Assembly (NCBI GenBank): GCA_963731625.1
Contig: CAVSWH010000004.1
Span: 186,001 to 250,000, forward strand
Reading direction: 5' to 3'
Length of the DNA: 64,000 bases
Origin: PALSA-555 sp963731625
Lineage (GTDB): Bacteria; Actinomycetota; Acidimicrobiia; IMCC26256; PALSA-555
Under the pieces are notes generated by a model that saw nothing but the letters and a program-made list of their open reading frames with translations, searched no databases and was not told the origin of the DNA. A program made the position numbers and the translations under genes. This document shows positions 24,705 to 33,799 of the stretch, piece after piece. Within the stretch, counting starts at the first letter, position 1. Each line of letters starts with the position of its first letter.

Positions 24705-27194
24705 CTACCGGAGCGCCTCCTCGACGGCGCCCGCCCGCTCGGTCGCGAGCCGCTCGGCCTCCGCCTCGGTCGCCGCCTCGGCCCAGACGTGGGTGCCCGG
24801 ATACTCGGGGTCGGGCAGCACGAGCGTCCACCCGTCCGGGCCGGACACCTTCACGCCGTCGATGAGCACGACCTCGCCGGGCGGGGGGTGCTCGATGAGC
24901 TCGCGCATCACCGCGCCCTTCCGCTCCCACGGCGTGCTCACCGTCTGGTGCACGACGTGCACGGCCGGGAGCGCGCCGACGACGTCGGAGAGGCGCCAGC
25001 CGGTCTCGGCGAGCAGGTCGAGGAGCCGGGCGAGGGTGCCCATCGCGTCGTAGGCCGGGAGGAACGCCGGCCAGATGTAGCCCCCGCCGCCGGTCGACGC
25101 CGCGAAGTCGATCCCCGGCATCGACGCGGCCTCCATGACCGCCGCGTCGTCGAGCTTCGTCCAGACCACCTCGCCGCCCGCGGCCTCCACGACACGCGCC
25201 GCGTGCCCCGTCGTCGAGACGGGCAGCGCGACGCGCGCGCCGGGCGTCGTCTCGCCGAGCAGCGTGAGCAGCAGGAGCAGCGCCTCCTCGTCGCTCAGCG
25301 CGTGCCCCGAGTCGTCGACGATCGTCGCTGTCTCCCCCGCGGGCTCCACGATGTAGCCGAGCTGGCTCGCCGAGGCGCGCACCAGCTCGGCCATCCGGGC
25401 GCGCTGCACGTCGGGCTCGGCCGCGGTGACCGCCGCGGTGCTCGCGTACGGGTTCACGGCGAGCACCTCGGCCCCGAGCTTGCCGAGCACGGTGGGCAGC
25501 ACGACCGACGCCGCACCGAACGAGTAGTCGAGCACGACCTTCGCCGGGTGGTCGCGCACCCGTTGCGCGTCGACGGAGCGCTCCACGGCCGCCGTGTAGA
25601 ACTCGATGGCGCGCGGCGGGTAGATGATCTCGCCGACGTCGCCCCCGAAGGCCCGCCGGTAGTCCTCGCGGTACAGCAGCCGCTCGATGCGACGCTGCGT
25701 CCCCCCATCGAGGTCGCGGCCGTCGGCGTCGAAGATGCGCAGCTCGACGCTGTCGGGGTCCCCGCGCACGAGCCGGACGGTGATCCCGCCCTGGGCGTGG
25801 CTGTTGCGCACCTGGAAGCGCGTGAGCGGCACCGTGGCGAGCTCGACGTCCTCGACGGTCACGCCGGCGAAGTTCAGCCCGGCGATCAGCGCCCGCTTGA
25901 GCGCCCGCGCCACCCGGCTTGTGTCGCGGCTCGCGGTCACGACCGCGCCACGCTTCAGCGCCGTCCCGTACGCCATCGCGACCCGCACCGCGACCTCGGG
26001 GGTCACGTCGACGTTGGCCAGCCCGCGGACCCCCTGGGGCCCGAACAGGGTCCGCGCCCCGCGCGTCTCCCAGATGATCGACGAGTTCACGACCGCGTCG
26101 GCGTCGACCGTCTTGAACGGGTAGATCTTCACGCCCGCGCTGATGGAGGCGTTCGGGCCGATGAAGCAGGCGTCACCGATGACGCTGCCCTCCTCGAGGC
26201 GGGCGTGCTCCCGCACGTCGCTCGAGCGCCCGACGACGGCGCCCCGCAGCGTCGCGCCGCGGTCGAGGTACACGTGGTCGTGCAGCACGGTGCGCACCAC
26301 CGACGCCTCGCTGCGCACGACGACGTCGGTGCCGAGCACCGTGTACTCGGCGAGGCGCGCTCCCGCCTCGACACGGCAGTTGTCGCCGATCACGACCGGA
26401 CCGTCGACGCGGGCGGCCGGGTCGAGGTCGGCCCCCTCCCCCAGCCAGACGCCGTCGGCGACCTGGAAGCCGCCGATGTCAACCCGCACCCGCCCGTCGA
26501 GCACGTCGGCGTGGGCCTGGAGGTACGACTCGATGGTGCCGACGTCCTCCCAGTAGCCGTCGGCGACGTGCCCGTGGAGGCTGAGACCCTCGTCGAGCAT
26601 CGCCGGGAACACGTCGCCGGAGAAGTCGACGACCTCCCCGTCCGGGATGAAGTCGAAGACGCGTGGCTCGAGGACGTAGATCCCCGTGTTGATGGTGTCC
26701 GAGAACACCTGCCCCCACGACGGCTTCTCGAGGAACCGCTCGATCGTGCCGTCGGGGCGGGTGATCACGATCCCGAACTCGAGCGGGTTCTCCACCCGCT
26801 TCAGCCCGATCGACGCCACCGCGCCGCTGTCGCGGTGGGCCTTCACGAACCCGCTCAGGTCGATGTCGGTGAGCACGTCCCCCGAGATCACGAGGAACGT
26901 GTCGTCGAGCTCGGCCGCGGCGTTGCGGACCGACCCGGCGGTGCCGAGCGGCGCCTCGTCGGTGGCGTAGCGCATCCGCACCCCGAAGTCGGAGCCGTCC
27001 CCGAAGTAGGTGCGGATCTGGTTCGCGAGGTACGCGACGGTCACGACCACGTCGTCGAAGCCGTGCTGGGCGAGCAGGCCGACGATGTGCTCCAACATCG
27101 GCCGGTTGACGAGCGGCAGCATCGGCTTGGGCTGGTTGCTCGTCAGGGGCCGCAGCCGCGTCCCCTCCCCGCCCGCGAGGATGACCGCCTTCAC
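24705..27194 (-). CDS. Mannose-1-phosphate guanylyltransferase / phosphomannomutase-like fusion
   Basis: 829 aa. Residues 1-235 are a nucleotidyltransferase (KAVILAGGEGTRLRPLTSNQ, NRPMLEHIV, GTAGSVRNA, SGDVLTDIDL). Residues ~250-370 form a left-handed beta helix of hexapeptide repeats (ADGVWLGEGADLDPAARVDG, VIGDNCRVEAGARL). Residues ~375-820 resemble phosphomannomutase (VTASRDTSRVARALKRALIA, the DNEALL-like region EEALLLLLTLL). This three-part chain is the usual actinobacterial form that makes GDP-mannose. The TASHNP-type loop of the mutase is altered to TASRDTSR, so mutase activity is uncertain. GTG start in a GTGA overlap with pgsA. Confidence 0.9.
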   Translation of the reverse strand: MKAVILAGGEGTRLRPLTSNQPKPMLPLVNRPMLEHIVGLLAQHGFDDVVVTVAYLANQIRTYFGDGSDFGVRMRYATDEAPLGTAGSVRNAAAELDDTFLVISGDVLTDIDLSGFVKAHRDSGAVASIGLKRVENPLEFGIVITRPDGTIERFLEKPSWGQVFSDTINTGIYVLEPRVFDFIPDGEVVDFSGDVFPAMLDEGLSLHGHVADGYWEDVGTIESYLQAHADVLDGRVRVDIGGFQVADGVWLGEGADLDPAARVDGPVVIGDNCRVEAGARLAEYTVLGTDVVVRSEASVVRTVLHDHVYLDRGATLRGAVVGRSSDVREHARLEEGSVIGDACFIGPNASISAGVKIYPFKTVDADAVVNSSIIWETRGARTLFGPQGVRGLANVDVTPEVAVRVAMAYGTALKRGAVVTASRDTSRVARALKRALIAGLNFAGVTVEDVELATVPLTRFQVRNSHAQGGITVRLVRGDPDSVELRIFDADGRDLDGGTQRRIERLLYREDYRRAFGGDVGEIIYPPRAIEFYTAAVERSVDAQRVRDHPAKVVLDYSFGAASVVLPTVLGKLGAEVLAVNPYASTAAVTAAEPDVQRARMAELVRASASQLGYIVEPAGETATIVDDSGHALSDEEALLLLLTLLGETTPGARVALPVSTTGHAARVVEAAGGEVVWTKLDDAAVMEAASMPGIDFAASTGGGGYIWPAFLPAYDAMGTLARLLDLLAETGWRLSDVVGALPAVHVVHQTVSTPWERKGAVMRELIEHPPPGEVVLIDGVKVSGPDGWTLVLPDPEYPGTHVWAEAATEAEAERLATERAGAVEEALR

Positions 27195-27784
27195 GCCGCG
27201 ACCTCGGCGCGCGCCAGGCGACCCTCGCGGAGCGCGTCGCGTGCCGCCGGCACGTACTGCGCGACGGCGTAGTAGCTGAGGAGGAGCCCGACGATCGTCG
27301 CCAGCCAGGTGAGCGACAGGATCACGGTGCGCGCCGCGCCGGGGTCGACGATGTGGACGAGCAGGAAGCCGGGGAGGGCGAACATGAGCGCCAGGGTCCC
27401 GGCCTTCCCGACCCAGCGCACCTCGATGCGACGGGCGCCGGCCGCCGCGAGTGCCAGGCCGGCGCCGGCCACGAGCATCTCGCGGAACAGGATCACGAGG
27501 CCCACCGCTAAGGGGAGGCTCCCCTCGATGACCAGCGCCACGCCCGCGGTCAGCAGCAGGATCCGGTCCGCTGTCGGGTCGAGGATCTTGCCGAGGTCGC
27601 TGCCCTGATCGAAGTGGCGGGCGATCCAGCCGTCGACCCAGTCGGTCGCGCCGAGCACGGCGAGCAGCACGAACGCCGCGACCTGGTCGTCGACGCCGAG
27701 TAGCAGCCACACGAGCAGGGGCGCGCACGCCAGCCGCAGCACCGAGATGAGGTTCGGGACCGTGAGCACGCGCCGGTCGGGCAT
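27191..27784 (-). CDS. pgsA: CDP-diacylglycerol-glycerol-3-phosphate 3-phosphatidyltransferase family protein
   Basis: 197 aa integral membrane enzyme. The CDP-alcohol phosphotransferase motif D-x2-D-G-x2-A-R-x8-G-x3-D-x3-D is complete (ATDWVDGWIARHF, then GSDLGKILDPTAD). Four to six hydrophobic helices surround it. It would transfer phosphatidyl to glycerol-3-phosphate (PgsA); a related alcohol acceptor cannot be excluded. ATG 27782-27784; its stop overlaps the ManC fusion start (GTGA), so phospholipid and GDP-mannose genes share a transcript. Confidence 0.85.
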   Translation of the reverse strand: MPDRRVLTVPNLISVLRLACAPLLVWLLLGVDDQVAAFVLLAVLGATDWVDGWIARHFDQGSDLGKILDPTADRILLLTAGVALVIEGSLPLAVGLVILFREMLVAGAGLALAAAGARRIEVRWVGKAGTLALMFALPGFLLVHIVDPGAARTVILSLTWLATIVGLLLSYYAVAQYVPAARDALREGRLARAEVAA

Positions 27785-27818
27785 CACGCCAGCGTACGCG
27801 AGGCCCTCCACGCGGCTC

Positions 27819-28115
27819 TCAGGACCACTCGTACTGCACCGCGGCGCGGGACGCGACGAGCGGCCGGATGAGGTCCGTGCGCACCGCCTGGTGCGCCGGG
27901 TGCGCCTGGTAGCGGCGCCAGCCGTCGCGGTCGTCGAAGTCGGCGACGATCGCGAAGTCGGCGTTGCCGGCCTCGAGGGCGACGTCGGGCCCGACGTGGT
28001 AGGCGCGGATCTCGGGGATCTGGGCGGGCAGCCCGCGAAGCGCCGCGGTGAGCTCCTCGATCGCCGCGGGTGTCGCGGCGTCGTTCCAGGTGAAGCACGC
28101 GACGTGGCGCAGCAT
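27819..28115 (-). CDS. Dabb-family stress-responsive alpha/beta barrel protein
   Basis: 98 aa, the full single Dabb domain. MLRHVACFTWNDAATPAAIE opens the fold. DFAIVADFDDRDGWRRYQAH and the PAHQAVRTDLIRPLV stretch are typical. The fold is a dimeric ferredoxin-like barrel, often annotated as stress-responsive; the substrate is unknown. It directly follows the SDR gene (stop-to-start spacing 0), suggesting co-translation. Confidence 0.86.
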   Translation of the reverse strand: MLRHVACFTWNDAATPAAIEELTAALRGLPAQIPEIRAYHVGPDVALEAGNADFAIVADFDDRDGWRRYQAHPAHQAVRTDLIRPLVASRAAVQYEWS

Positions 28116-28856
28116 CTACTGCAGCCCGCCGTCGGCGCCGCCGTCGACCGGGATCGCCGCGCCCGTGAGGAACCGGGCCTGCGCCGAGCACACGAACGCG
28201 CAGATCGCGCCGAAGTCCGCCGGGTCGCCGACGACACCCGCGGGGATGCCCGCCGCCGCGCCCTCGACGCCGCCCGCCAGCTCGCGCATGCGGTCGGTCG
28301 CGTGGATGCCGGGCTGCAGCGAGTTGACCGTCACCCCGTCGGCCGCGACCTCTCGCGCCAGCGTCTTCAGGAACCCGGTGACCCCCGCCCGCGCCGTGTT
28401 GGACAGGATCAGGCTCGGGATGGGCTGGCGGACGCTGATCGAGGTGATGGCGACGACGCGGCCCCAACGCTGCGCCTGCATCGCGGGGACCGCCTCGAGG
28501 CACATCGTGATCGTCGAGAGGGCGTTCAGCGCGAACGCCTGCGCGTACGCCTCCGGGTCGGTCACCTGCGCGAACCCGCCCGGCGGTGGACCACCGGCGT
28601 TCGGCACGAGGACGTCGATGCCGCCGAGCGCGTCGCGGGCGTCGCGGACGAACCCGGCCGCGCCGTCCGGGCTCGACAGGTCGGCGACGATCGGGAGCAG
28701 CCCGAGCTCGGTCGCCGTCGCCTCGACCGTCGCCGCGTCCCGCCCGCAGATCGCGACCCGCGCGCCCTCCGCGGCGAGCGCGGCGGCGCACGCGCGGCCG
28801 AGCCCCTTCGACCCCGCGGCGACCGCGGCGCGTCGACCGGTCAGTCCGAGGTCCAC
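28116..28856 (-). CDS. Short-chain dehydrogenase/reductase (SDR)
   Basis: 246 aa. The NAD(P) glycine motif is AAVAAGSKGLGRACAAALA near the N-terminus, NAG is in VPNAGGPPPGG, and the catalytic Ser sits in VVAITSISVRQPIPSL. The usual YxxxK is altered: the region after that Ser reads ILSNTARAGVTGFLKTLARE, with the tyrosine replaced (Asn/Thr) and the Lys retained. The alpha-6 PG motif is NSLQPGIHATDRM. It is therefore an SDR by fold, possibly of the divergent subgroup with altered tetrad. Adjacent to the Dabb gene. Confidence 0.82.
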   Translation of the reverse strand: MDLGLTGRRAAVAAGSKGLGRACAAALAAEGARVAICGRDAATVEATATELGLLPIVADLSSPDGAAGFVRDARDALGGIDVLVPNAGGPPPGGFAQVTDPEAYAQAFALNALSTITMCLEAVPAMQAQRWGRVVAITSISVRQPIPSLILSNTARAGVTGFLKTLAREVAADGVTVNSLQPGIHATDRMRELAGGVEGAAAGIPAGVVGDPADFGAICAFVCSAQARFLTGAAIPVDGGADGGLQ

Positions 28857-28883
28857 GTCAGCGTCTCCCGCTCTTCGTCGGGC

Positions 28884-29678
28884 TCATCGATGGATGGGCC
28901 CGTCGCCGTCGCGCAGGGACGGTGCGGCCCGGCCGGTCCGCCGGGCGATGATCTCGGCGCAGATGGCGATCGCGGTCTCCTCGGGGCTCCGGGCGCCGAG
29001 GTCGAGGCCGATCGGGGCGTGCACCCGCGCCAGGCCCGCGGCGTCGACGCCGGCCTCCTCGAGGCGCGCCACCCGCTGGTCGTGCGTCCGGCGGCTGCCC
29101 ATCGCCCCGAGGTAGCCGACGTCGGTGCGGAGCGCGGCGAGGATCGCCGGGACGTCGAACTTGGCGTCGTGGGTCAGCACGCACACCGCGTCGCGGGAGG
29201 TCAGCTCGCTGGCCTGCTCCGCGAGGTACCGGTCGGGCCAGGCGCACACCACCTCGTCGGCCATCGGGAAGCGTGCCGCGGTCGCGAAGACGGCCCGGGC
29301 GTCGCAGACGGTCACGTGGTAGCCGAGCAGCTTCGCGGTGCGGGCCAGCGCGGCGGTGAAGTCGACGGCCCCGAAGATGATCATGCGGGGCGGCGGTGCG
29401 AACGACTCGATGAACACGGTGACGTCGGTCTCGCGCGCCTCGCCGTGCGGGCCGTAGTGGCGGGTCACGGTGGTGCCCGCCGCGAGCGCGCCGAGCGCGT
29501 CCCGCCCGACGACGCGGTCGAGATCGGTGGTGCCGAGCGTGCCGGCCGCGCGTCGGGCCGGGCCGACGAGCAGCTTCGAGCCGACGCCGACCCCGTCGGT
29601 GACGGTCGCGAGGGCGACGGGCTCGTCCGTGCGGAGCGCGTCGCGCAGCGCGTCGAAGACGGGTGTCGGCGCGCTCAC
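28884..29678 (-). CDS. XdhC-family protein, Rossmann (C-terminal) half
   Basis: 264 aa. PRMIIFGAVDFTAALARTAK is the nucleotide-binding XdhC C-terminal Rossmann motif; DEVVCAWPDRYLAEQ, SRDAVCVLTHDAKFD, YLGAMGSRRTHDQR and ARVHAPIGLDLGARSPEETA are all family-typical. XdhC proteins insert or mature the molybdenum cofactor of xanthine-dehydrogenase/CO-dehydrogenase-type enzymes. The other half is the separate gene immediately upstream, a split form common in actinobacteria. The GTG start overlaps that gene (GTGA). No molybdenum hydroxylase genes are in this window. Confidence 0.88.
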   Translation of the reverse strand: MSAPTPVFDALRDALRTDEPVALATVTDGVGVGSKLLVGPARRAAGTLGTTDLDRVVGRDALGALAAGTTVTRHYGPHGEARETDVTVFIESFAPPPRMIIFGAVDFTAALARTAKLLGYHVTVCDARAVFATAARFPMADEVVCAWPDRYLAEQASELTSRDAVCVLTHDAKFDVPAILAALRTDVGYLGAMGSRRTHDQRVARLEEAGVDAAGLARVHAPIGLDLGARSPEETAIAICAEIIARRTGRAAPSLRDGDGPIHR

Positions 29679-29992
29679 CAGTCGAGGGGCTCGACGAACA
29701 CGTGGATCGTCCCGCCGCAGGTGAGGCCGACCGCGAACGCGTCGTCGTCGGAGTACCCGAACGTCACGACGCCGCGTGGCCGGTCCCCGGCGAGCACGGC
29801 GAGCGCCTCGGTGACGACGGCGCCCTCGACGCACCCCCCCGACACGGAGCCGGCGACCTCGCCGGACTCGTTCACGGCCATCGCCGCACCGGGGTCGCGG
29901 GGGCCGGACCCGTCGAGGCCGACGACGCGGGCGAGCGCGACGCGCTGCCCGGCCTGACGCCACTTGTCGATGACGTCGAGGAGCTCGCGCAT
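29675..29992 (-). CDS. XdhC-family protein, N-terminal (CoxI-type) half
   Basis: 105 aa. VIDKWRQAGQRVALARVVGL, then GDPGAAM-type SGPRDPGAAMAVNESGEVAG and SVSGGCVEGAVVTEAL are the XdhC/CoxI domain signature; GLTCGGTIHVFVEPL follows with the conserved Cys. It works with the downstream Rossmann half in maturation of molybdenum hydroxylases (family knowledge). ATG 29990-29992 shares its last base with the stop of the coxE-like gene. Confidence 0.88.
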   Translation of the reverse strand: MRELLDVIDKWRQAGQRVALARVVGLDGSGPRDPGAAMAVNESGEVAGSVSGGCVEGAVVTEALAVLAGDRPRGVVTFGYSDDDAFAVGLTCGGTIHVFVEPLDW

Positions 29993-31107
29993 CAGCGGGC
30001 CAGCACGGCGACGAGGTCGTCGAGCGCCGCGACCGAGTGGCCGGTGACGAACTCGTCGACGTGGGGCAGCGCCGCGGCCATGCCGCGGGCGAGCGGCGCG
30101 TAGTCGGCGGTCGCCTTCAGCGGGTTCACCCACACGACCCGGTGCGCGACGCGCCGCAGGCGGCGCATCTCGCCGGCGAGGAGGTCGGGGTCGCCGCGGT
30201 CCCAGCCGTCGGAGAGGATCACGACGGTCGCGCCGCGCGCGAGACCGCGGACGCCCCACCGGTCGTTGAAGGCGCGCAGGCCTTCGCCCAGCCGGGTGCC
30301 ACCGGACCAGTCGGTGACCCGCCGGGCGGCGGCGGCGAGCGCCTCGTCGGGGTCGCGGGACGACAGCTCGCGGGTGAGCCTCGTGAGGCGCGTCCCCAGC
30401 GCGAACGCCTCGACCCGCGCGCCGCCGACGACGGCGGTGTGCAGGAACCGGACGAACGCGCGGGCGTAGGGCTCCATCGAGCCGCTGACGTCGCAGAGCA
30501 GCACAACGGGGCGCGGGCGCTCGCTCGGGCGGGTGAACGCGCGGCGGATCGGCTCCCCGTCGGCCCGGAGCGACCGGCGGACGGTGCGGCGCAGGTCCGG
30601 CCGGCCACGCGCGCGACTGGTGGGCCGGTGGCGACGGGACTGACGCTGCGCGGAGACGAGGCGCAGGTCGGCGATGAGTCGGTGCGCCTCGTCGAGCTCG
30701 GCGCGGCTGCAGGTCGCGAAGTCGCGGGTCCGCAGCTGCTCGGCGGGGCTCCACCGCACCCGCAGCGTCACGTCCTCGCGCGCCTCGGCCGGCTCGTCGG
30801 GTGCCCCGCCCGCGTCGTCGGGGAGGTCGAGGCCGACCGTCACCGTCACGGGACCGTCCTCCTCGTCCCGCCCGGCTCGCTCACCGTCCCAGAACGCGCG
30901 GAAGGCCTGGTCGTAGAGCCCGGCGTCCTCGGGTCGGCGGAGCAGCACGACCCGGCCCGCCCAGTAGCAGGCCTCGCGGGAGCCGAGGCCGACGGCGGCC
31001 CACGCCTGCCCGAGCGTCACGGTCGCGCCGACCGGGACCTCGAGCCCGAGCCGGCGGGCCAGGCGGGCGAACGCGACGACGAGCCGGTCGGGGTCGCGCT
31101 CAGGCAT
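29992..31107 (-). CDS. VWA-domain protein, CoxE-like
   Basis: 371 aa. The C-terminal half is a von Willebrand A domain with the MIDAS start PVVLLCDVSGSMEPYARAF, the Thr ligand region in SGGTRLGEGLRAF and the second Asp in VVILSDGWDRGDPDLL. The N-terminal ~190 residues belong to the CoxE domain and contain a basic stretch (RRHRPTSRARGRPDLRRTVR). CoxE works with the MoxR-type AAA protein CoxD in insertion of the active-site cluster of CO-dehydrogenase-like enzymes. Its start lies 8 nt inside the end of coxD. It is followed by the xdhC pair. Confidence 0.88.
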   Translation of the reverse strand: MPERDPDRLVVAFARLARRLGLEVPVGATVTLGQAWAAVGLGSREACYWAGRVVLLRRPEDAGLYDQAFRAFWDGERAGRDEEDGPVTVTVGLDLPDDAGGAPDEPAEAREDVTLRVRWSPAEQLRTRDFATCSRAELDEAHRLIADLRLVSAQRQSRRHRPTSRARGRPDLRRTVRRSLRADGEPIRRAFTRPSERPRPVVLLCDVSGSMEPYARAFVRFLHTAVVGGARVEAFALGTRLTRLTRELSSRDPDEALAAAARRVTDWSGGTRLGEGLRAFNDRWGVRGLARGATVVILSDGWDRGDPDLLAGEMRRLRRVAHRVVWVNPLKATADYAPLARGMAAALPHVDEFVTGHSVAALDDLVAVLAR

Positions 31108-32029
31108 CGGGGGCGCCGGCGGCGACGAGCGCGCCGACCCCGTGGGCGCGCACCCGCTGCTGGTCCTCGCGGTACTTCACGACGGTGCCGAGCGTCACCT
31201 CGACCGTCTCCTCGTCGAGCGTGTCGGCGCCGAGCGCGGCGACCGCCAGGGCCCAGTCGATCGTCTCGGCGACGCCCGGCGGCTTGTACAGGTCGAGGTC
31301 GCGCAGCGCGGCGACGGCCGCCGCGACCTGTCGGGCCAGCGCCTCGCCGACCCCCGGCGCCCGGACCCGCAGGATCGCGAGCTCGCGCTCGAAGTCGGGG
31401 TGCTCGATCCAGTGGTACAGGCAGCGCCGCTTCAGCGCGTCGTGGACGTCGCGGGTGCGGTTCGAGGTGACGACCACGATCGGCGGCCGCTCGGCGCGGA
31501 ACGTCCCGAGCTCGGGGACGGTGATCGTGTAGTCGGCGAGGATCTCGAGCAGGAACGCCTCGAACTCGTCGTCGGCCCGGTCCACCTCGTCGACCAGCAG
31601 CACGGGCGGGGTCGTGCCGTTCGGGGCGATCGCCCGCAGCAGCGGCCGCCGCACGAGGAACTGCTCCGAGTAGAGCTCGTCCTCGCTCGGGGCGGTCCCC
31701 CGCGCCTCCTGCGCTCGGAGGTGCAGCAGCTGGCGCGAGTAGTCCCACTCGTAGACGGCCTGCGACGCGTCGATGCCCTCGTAGCACTGCAGCCGCACGA
31801 GCTCTCCACCCGTCCACGCGGCGAGCACCTTCGCCAGCTCGGTCTTCCCGACCCCCGCCTCACCCTCGAGCAGCAGCGGTCGCCGCAGCGTCATGGCGAG
31901 GAACACCGCGGTCGCCAGGCCCGCATCGGCGAGGTAGTCGTGCGCGGCCAAGGCCTCGCGCACGTCGTCCACACGTGCCGGATCCACGAAGCCAGCGTAA
32001 CCGGGCGGTCGCGCGGCTCCGACCGTCAC
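31100..32029 (-). CDS. MoxR-type AAA+ ATPase, CoxD-like
   Basis: 309 aa from GTG 32027-32029 (GTG 31984-31986 is an alternative). Walker A is LLEGEAGVGKTELAKVLA and Walker B PPVLLVDEVDRADDEFEAFL; sensor-1 Asn is in VVVTSNRTRDVHDAL; RRCLYHWIEHPDFERE closes the AAA core, as in CoxD/MoxR proteins. With CoxE and XdhC it forms the maturation set for aerobic CO dehydrogenase or related molybdenum hydroxylases, whose structural genes (coxMSL) are not in this window. It heads this maturation run; a gap of about 205 nt separates it from the transpeptidase gene. Confidence 0.9.
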   Translation of the reverse strand: MTVGAARPPGYAGFVDPARVDDVREALAAHDYLADAGLATAVFLAMTLRRPLLLEGEAGVGKTELAKVLAAWTGGELVRLQCYEGIDASQAVYEWDYSRQLLHLRAQEARGTAPSEDELYSEQFLVRRPLLRAIAPNGTTPPVLLVDEVDRADDEFEAFLLEILADYTITVPELGTFRAERPPIVVVTSNRTRDVHDALKRRCLYHWIEHPDFERELAILRVRAPGVGEALARQVAAAVAALRDLDLYKPPGVAETIDWALAVAALGADTLDEETVEVTLGTVVKYREDQQRVRAHGVGALVAAGAPDA

Positions 32030-32234
32030 GGACGCGCCCGCGCGGTGCGCAGCCGGTGAACTCCACGGTCACGGTGAGGTGGACGCGACGGCGACCTCGA
32101 CCGTCTGGTCGCGCGGGTCGCGAGACGACACGCCGTCACCCGGGCCCCGCAGCCCAATTCGTGATGGTCACCCGACGACGGGCGGGCCGGCTCGAGGGAC
32201 CACACCGACCCACGACCGGCGGACGGGCGCGCGC

Positions 32235-33799
32235 TCAGTGGCCGAGCGCGAGGCCCTCGGATCGCGGGTCGGCGGCGGCCGCGTAGCCCCCGCCCGCCTC
32301 GACGCGGATGACGTGAGCGTGCCCCATGTCGGGGTCGTACGGCGGCGCGTCCGCGACGTCGTGGCCGAGGGCGCGCAGCGCGTCGGCGAACGCAGGCCCG
32401 AAGCGGGTCTCGGCGCGGACCCGCCAGCTCCCCGGGTCGACGCGCCAGCGAGGCGCCGCGACCGCGGCGGCCGGGTCGGCGTCGTCGTCGACGAGGTGGG
32501 CGAGAAGCTGGACGTGCACGCCGGGCTGGGCGTCGCCGCCCATGCTCCCGAACACGAGGTGCGGTGTGCCGTCGCGCAGCGCCATCGCGGGGATCAGCGT
32601 ATGGAGGGGCCGCTTCGCGGGCGCGAACGCGTTGACCCGGCCGCCGTCGAGCGAGAAGGAGCTGCCGCGGTTGTTCAGGTTGACGCCCCATGCGGGGACG
32701 TGCACGCCGGCACCGAAGTGGAGGAAGTTCGACTGGATGAGGCTGACGAGCAGCCCGTCGGCGTCGGCGGCGCAGAGGTACGCGGTGCCCCGCGCTGGGG
32801 GACGCCGGCCGCGGGGGTGCCGGCGGCGTCGGCGCGCAGCGTCGCCCGGCGCGCCTCGAGATACGGCGCGGCGAGCAGGTGTGACGCCGGGTGCGGCATC
32901 GCCGCCGGGTCGCTCACCCACTCGTCGCGGTCGACGAGCGCGACCTTCAGGGCCTCGATGAGGAGGTGCTGGCGCGCCGGGCCGTCCGCTGGGAGGGGCA
33001 GGCCGTCGAGGAGCCCCAGCGCCTCGAGCGCGGTGACCCCCTGGGTGGGCGGGGGGAGCTCGACGACGTCGACGTCGCGGTAGGCGCCGTGGAGCGGCTC
33101 GACCCACTCCCCCACGTGCGCGGTGAGGTCCGCGCCGGCCATCGCGCCGCCGTGCGCGCCCAGCGTCTCGACGATCGCCTCCCCGATCGCACCCCGGTAG
33201 TAGACGTCGGGGCCGTCCGCGGCGAGCGCCTCGATCGTGCGGGCGAGCGCCGGCTGGCGCAGCCACGTCCCGCCGCCGACATCGCCGTAGACGGCGTGCC
33301 ACGCCCCGTACCACGGGTTCGCGGCCGGGTACATGCGCCGCCCGTCGCGGAACGGGCGGGCCGCGGCGTCGCTCACCGCGAACCCGTCGGCGGCGTAGCT
33401 GACCGCGTCGGCGGTCAGGCTCGCGAAGTCTCGGGTCCCCCACCGGGCGAGCAGGTCGAACCAGCCCGCGATCGCGCCCGGCACCGTCACGCTGTCCGGG
33501 CCGAGCACGGGCATCCACGGCCCGTCGCTGCGCGCCGCCATCGCGTCGAGGGTGGCGCCGCCCGCGGAGCGGCCCGAGCCGAGGTAGCCGGTGAGCGCGC
33601 CGTCCCACACGATCGCGAAGAGGTCGCCGCCGTAGCCGCACGCGTAGGGCGCGACGACGCCGAGGGTGAGGTTCGCGGCGATCACCGCGTCCATCGCGTT
33701 GCCGCCCTGGGCCAGGACGGCGAGGCCGGTCGCGGACGCGAGGTGGTGCGGCGTCGCGACGACGCCGCGCGGGAAGCGCCGCGCCGGCCGGGGGCTCAC
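32235..33799 (-). pseudogene. Gamma-glutamyltranspeptidase family protein, interrupted by a 1-nt frameshift
   Basis: Two frames make up one GGT. The first, from GTG 33797-33799, covers VVATPHHLASATGLAVLAQG, NAMDAVIAANLTLGVVAPYA, CGYGGDLFAIVWDG and the large-subunit body. Near 32793-32802 it shifts, in a C run after GVPQRG. The second frame begins just at the catalytic threonine (RGTAYLCAADADG, then VSLIQSNFLHFGAGV, FGSMGGDAQP) and ends TGA at 32235. The total is 1565 nt, one base short; repaired it would be about 521 aa, normal for the autoprocessing family. It would hydrolyse or transfer gamma-glutamyl groups; the lack of a signal peptide suggests an intracellular form. GTGA overlap with the DapA-like gene. 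Confidence 0.85.

Noticed and set aside
24639..27272. 877-codon open frame on the + strand opposite the ManC fusion
   Set aside because: Composition is Arg/Asp/Gly shadow of the real minus-strand gene; no domain and no ribosome binding site.
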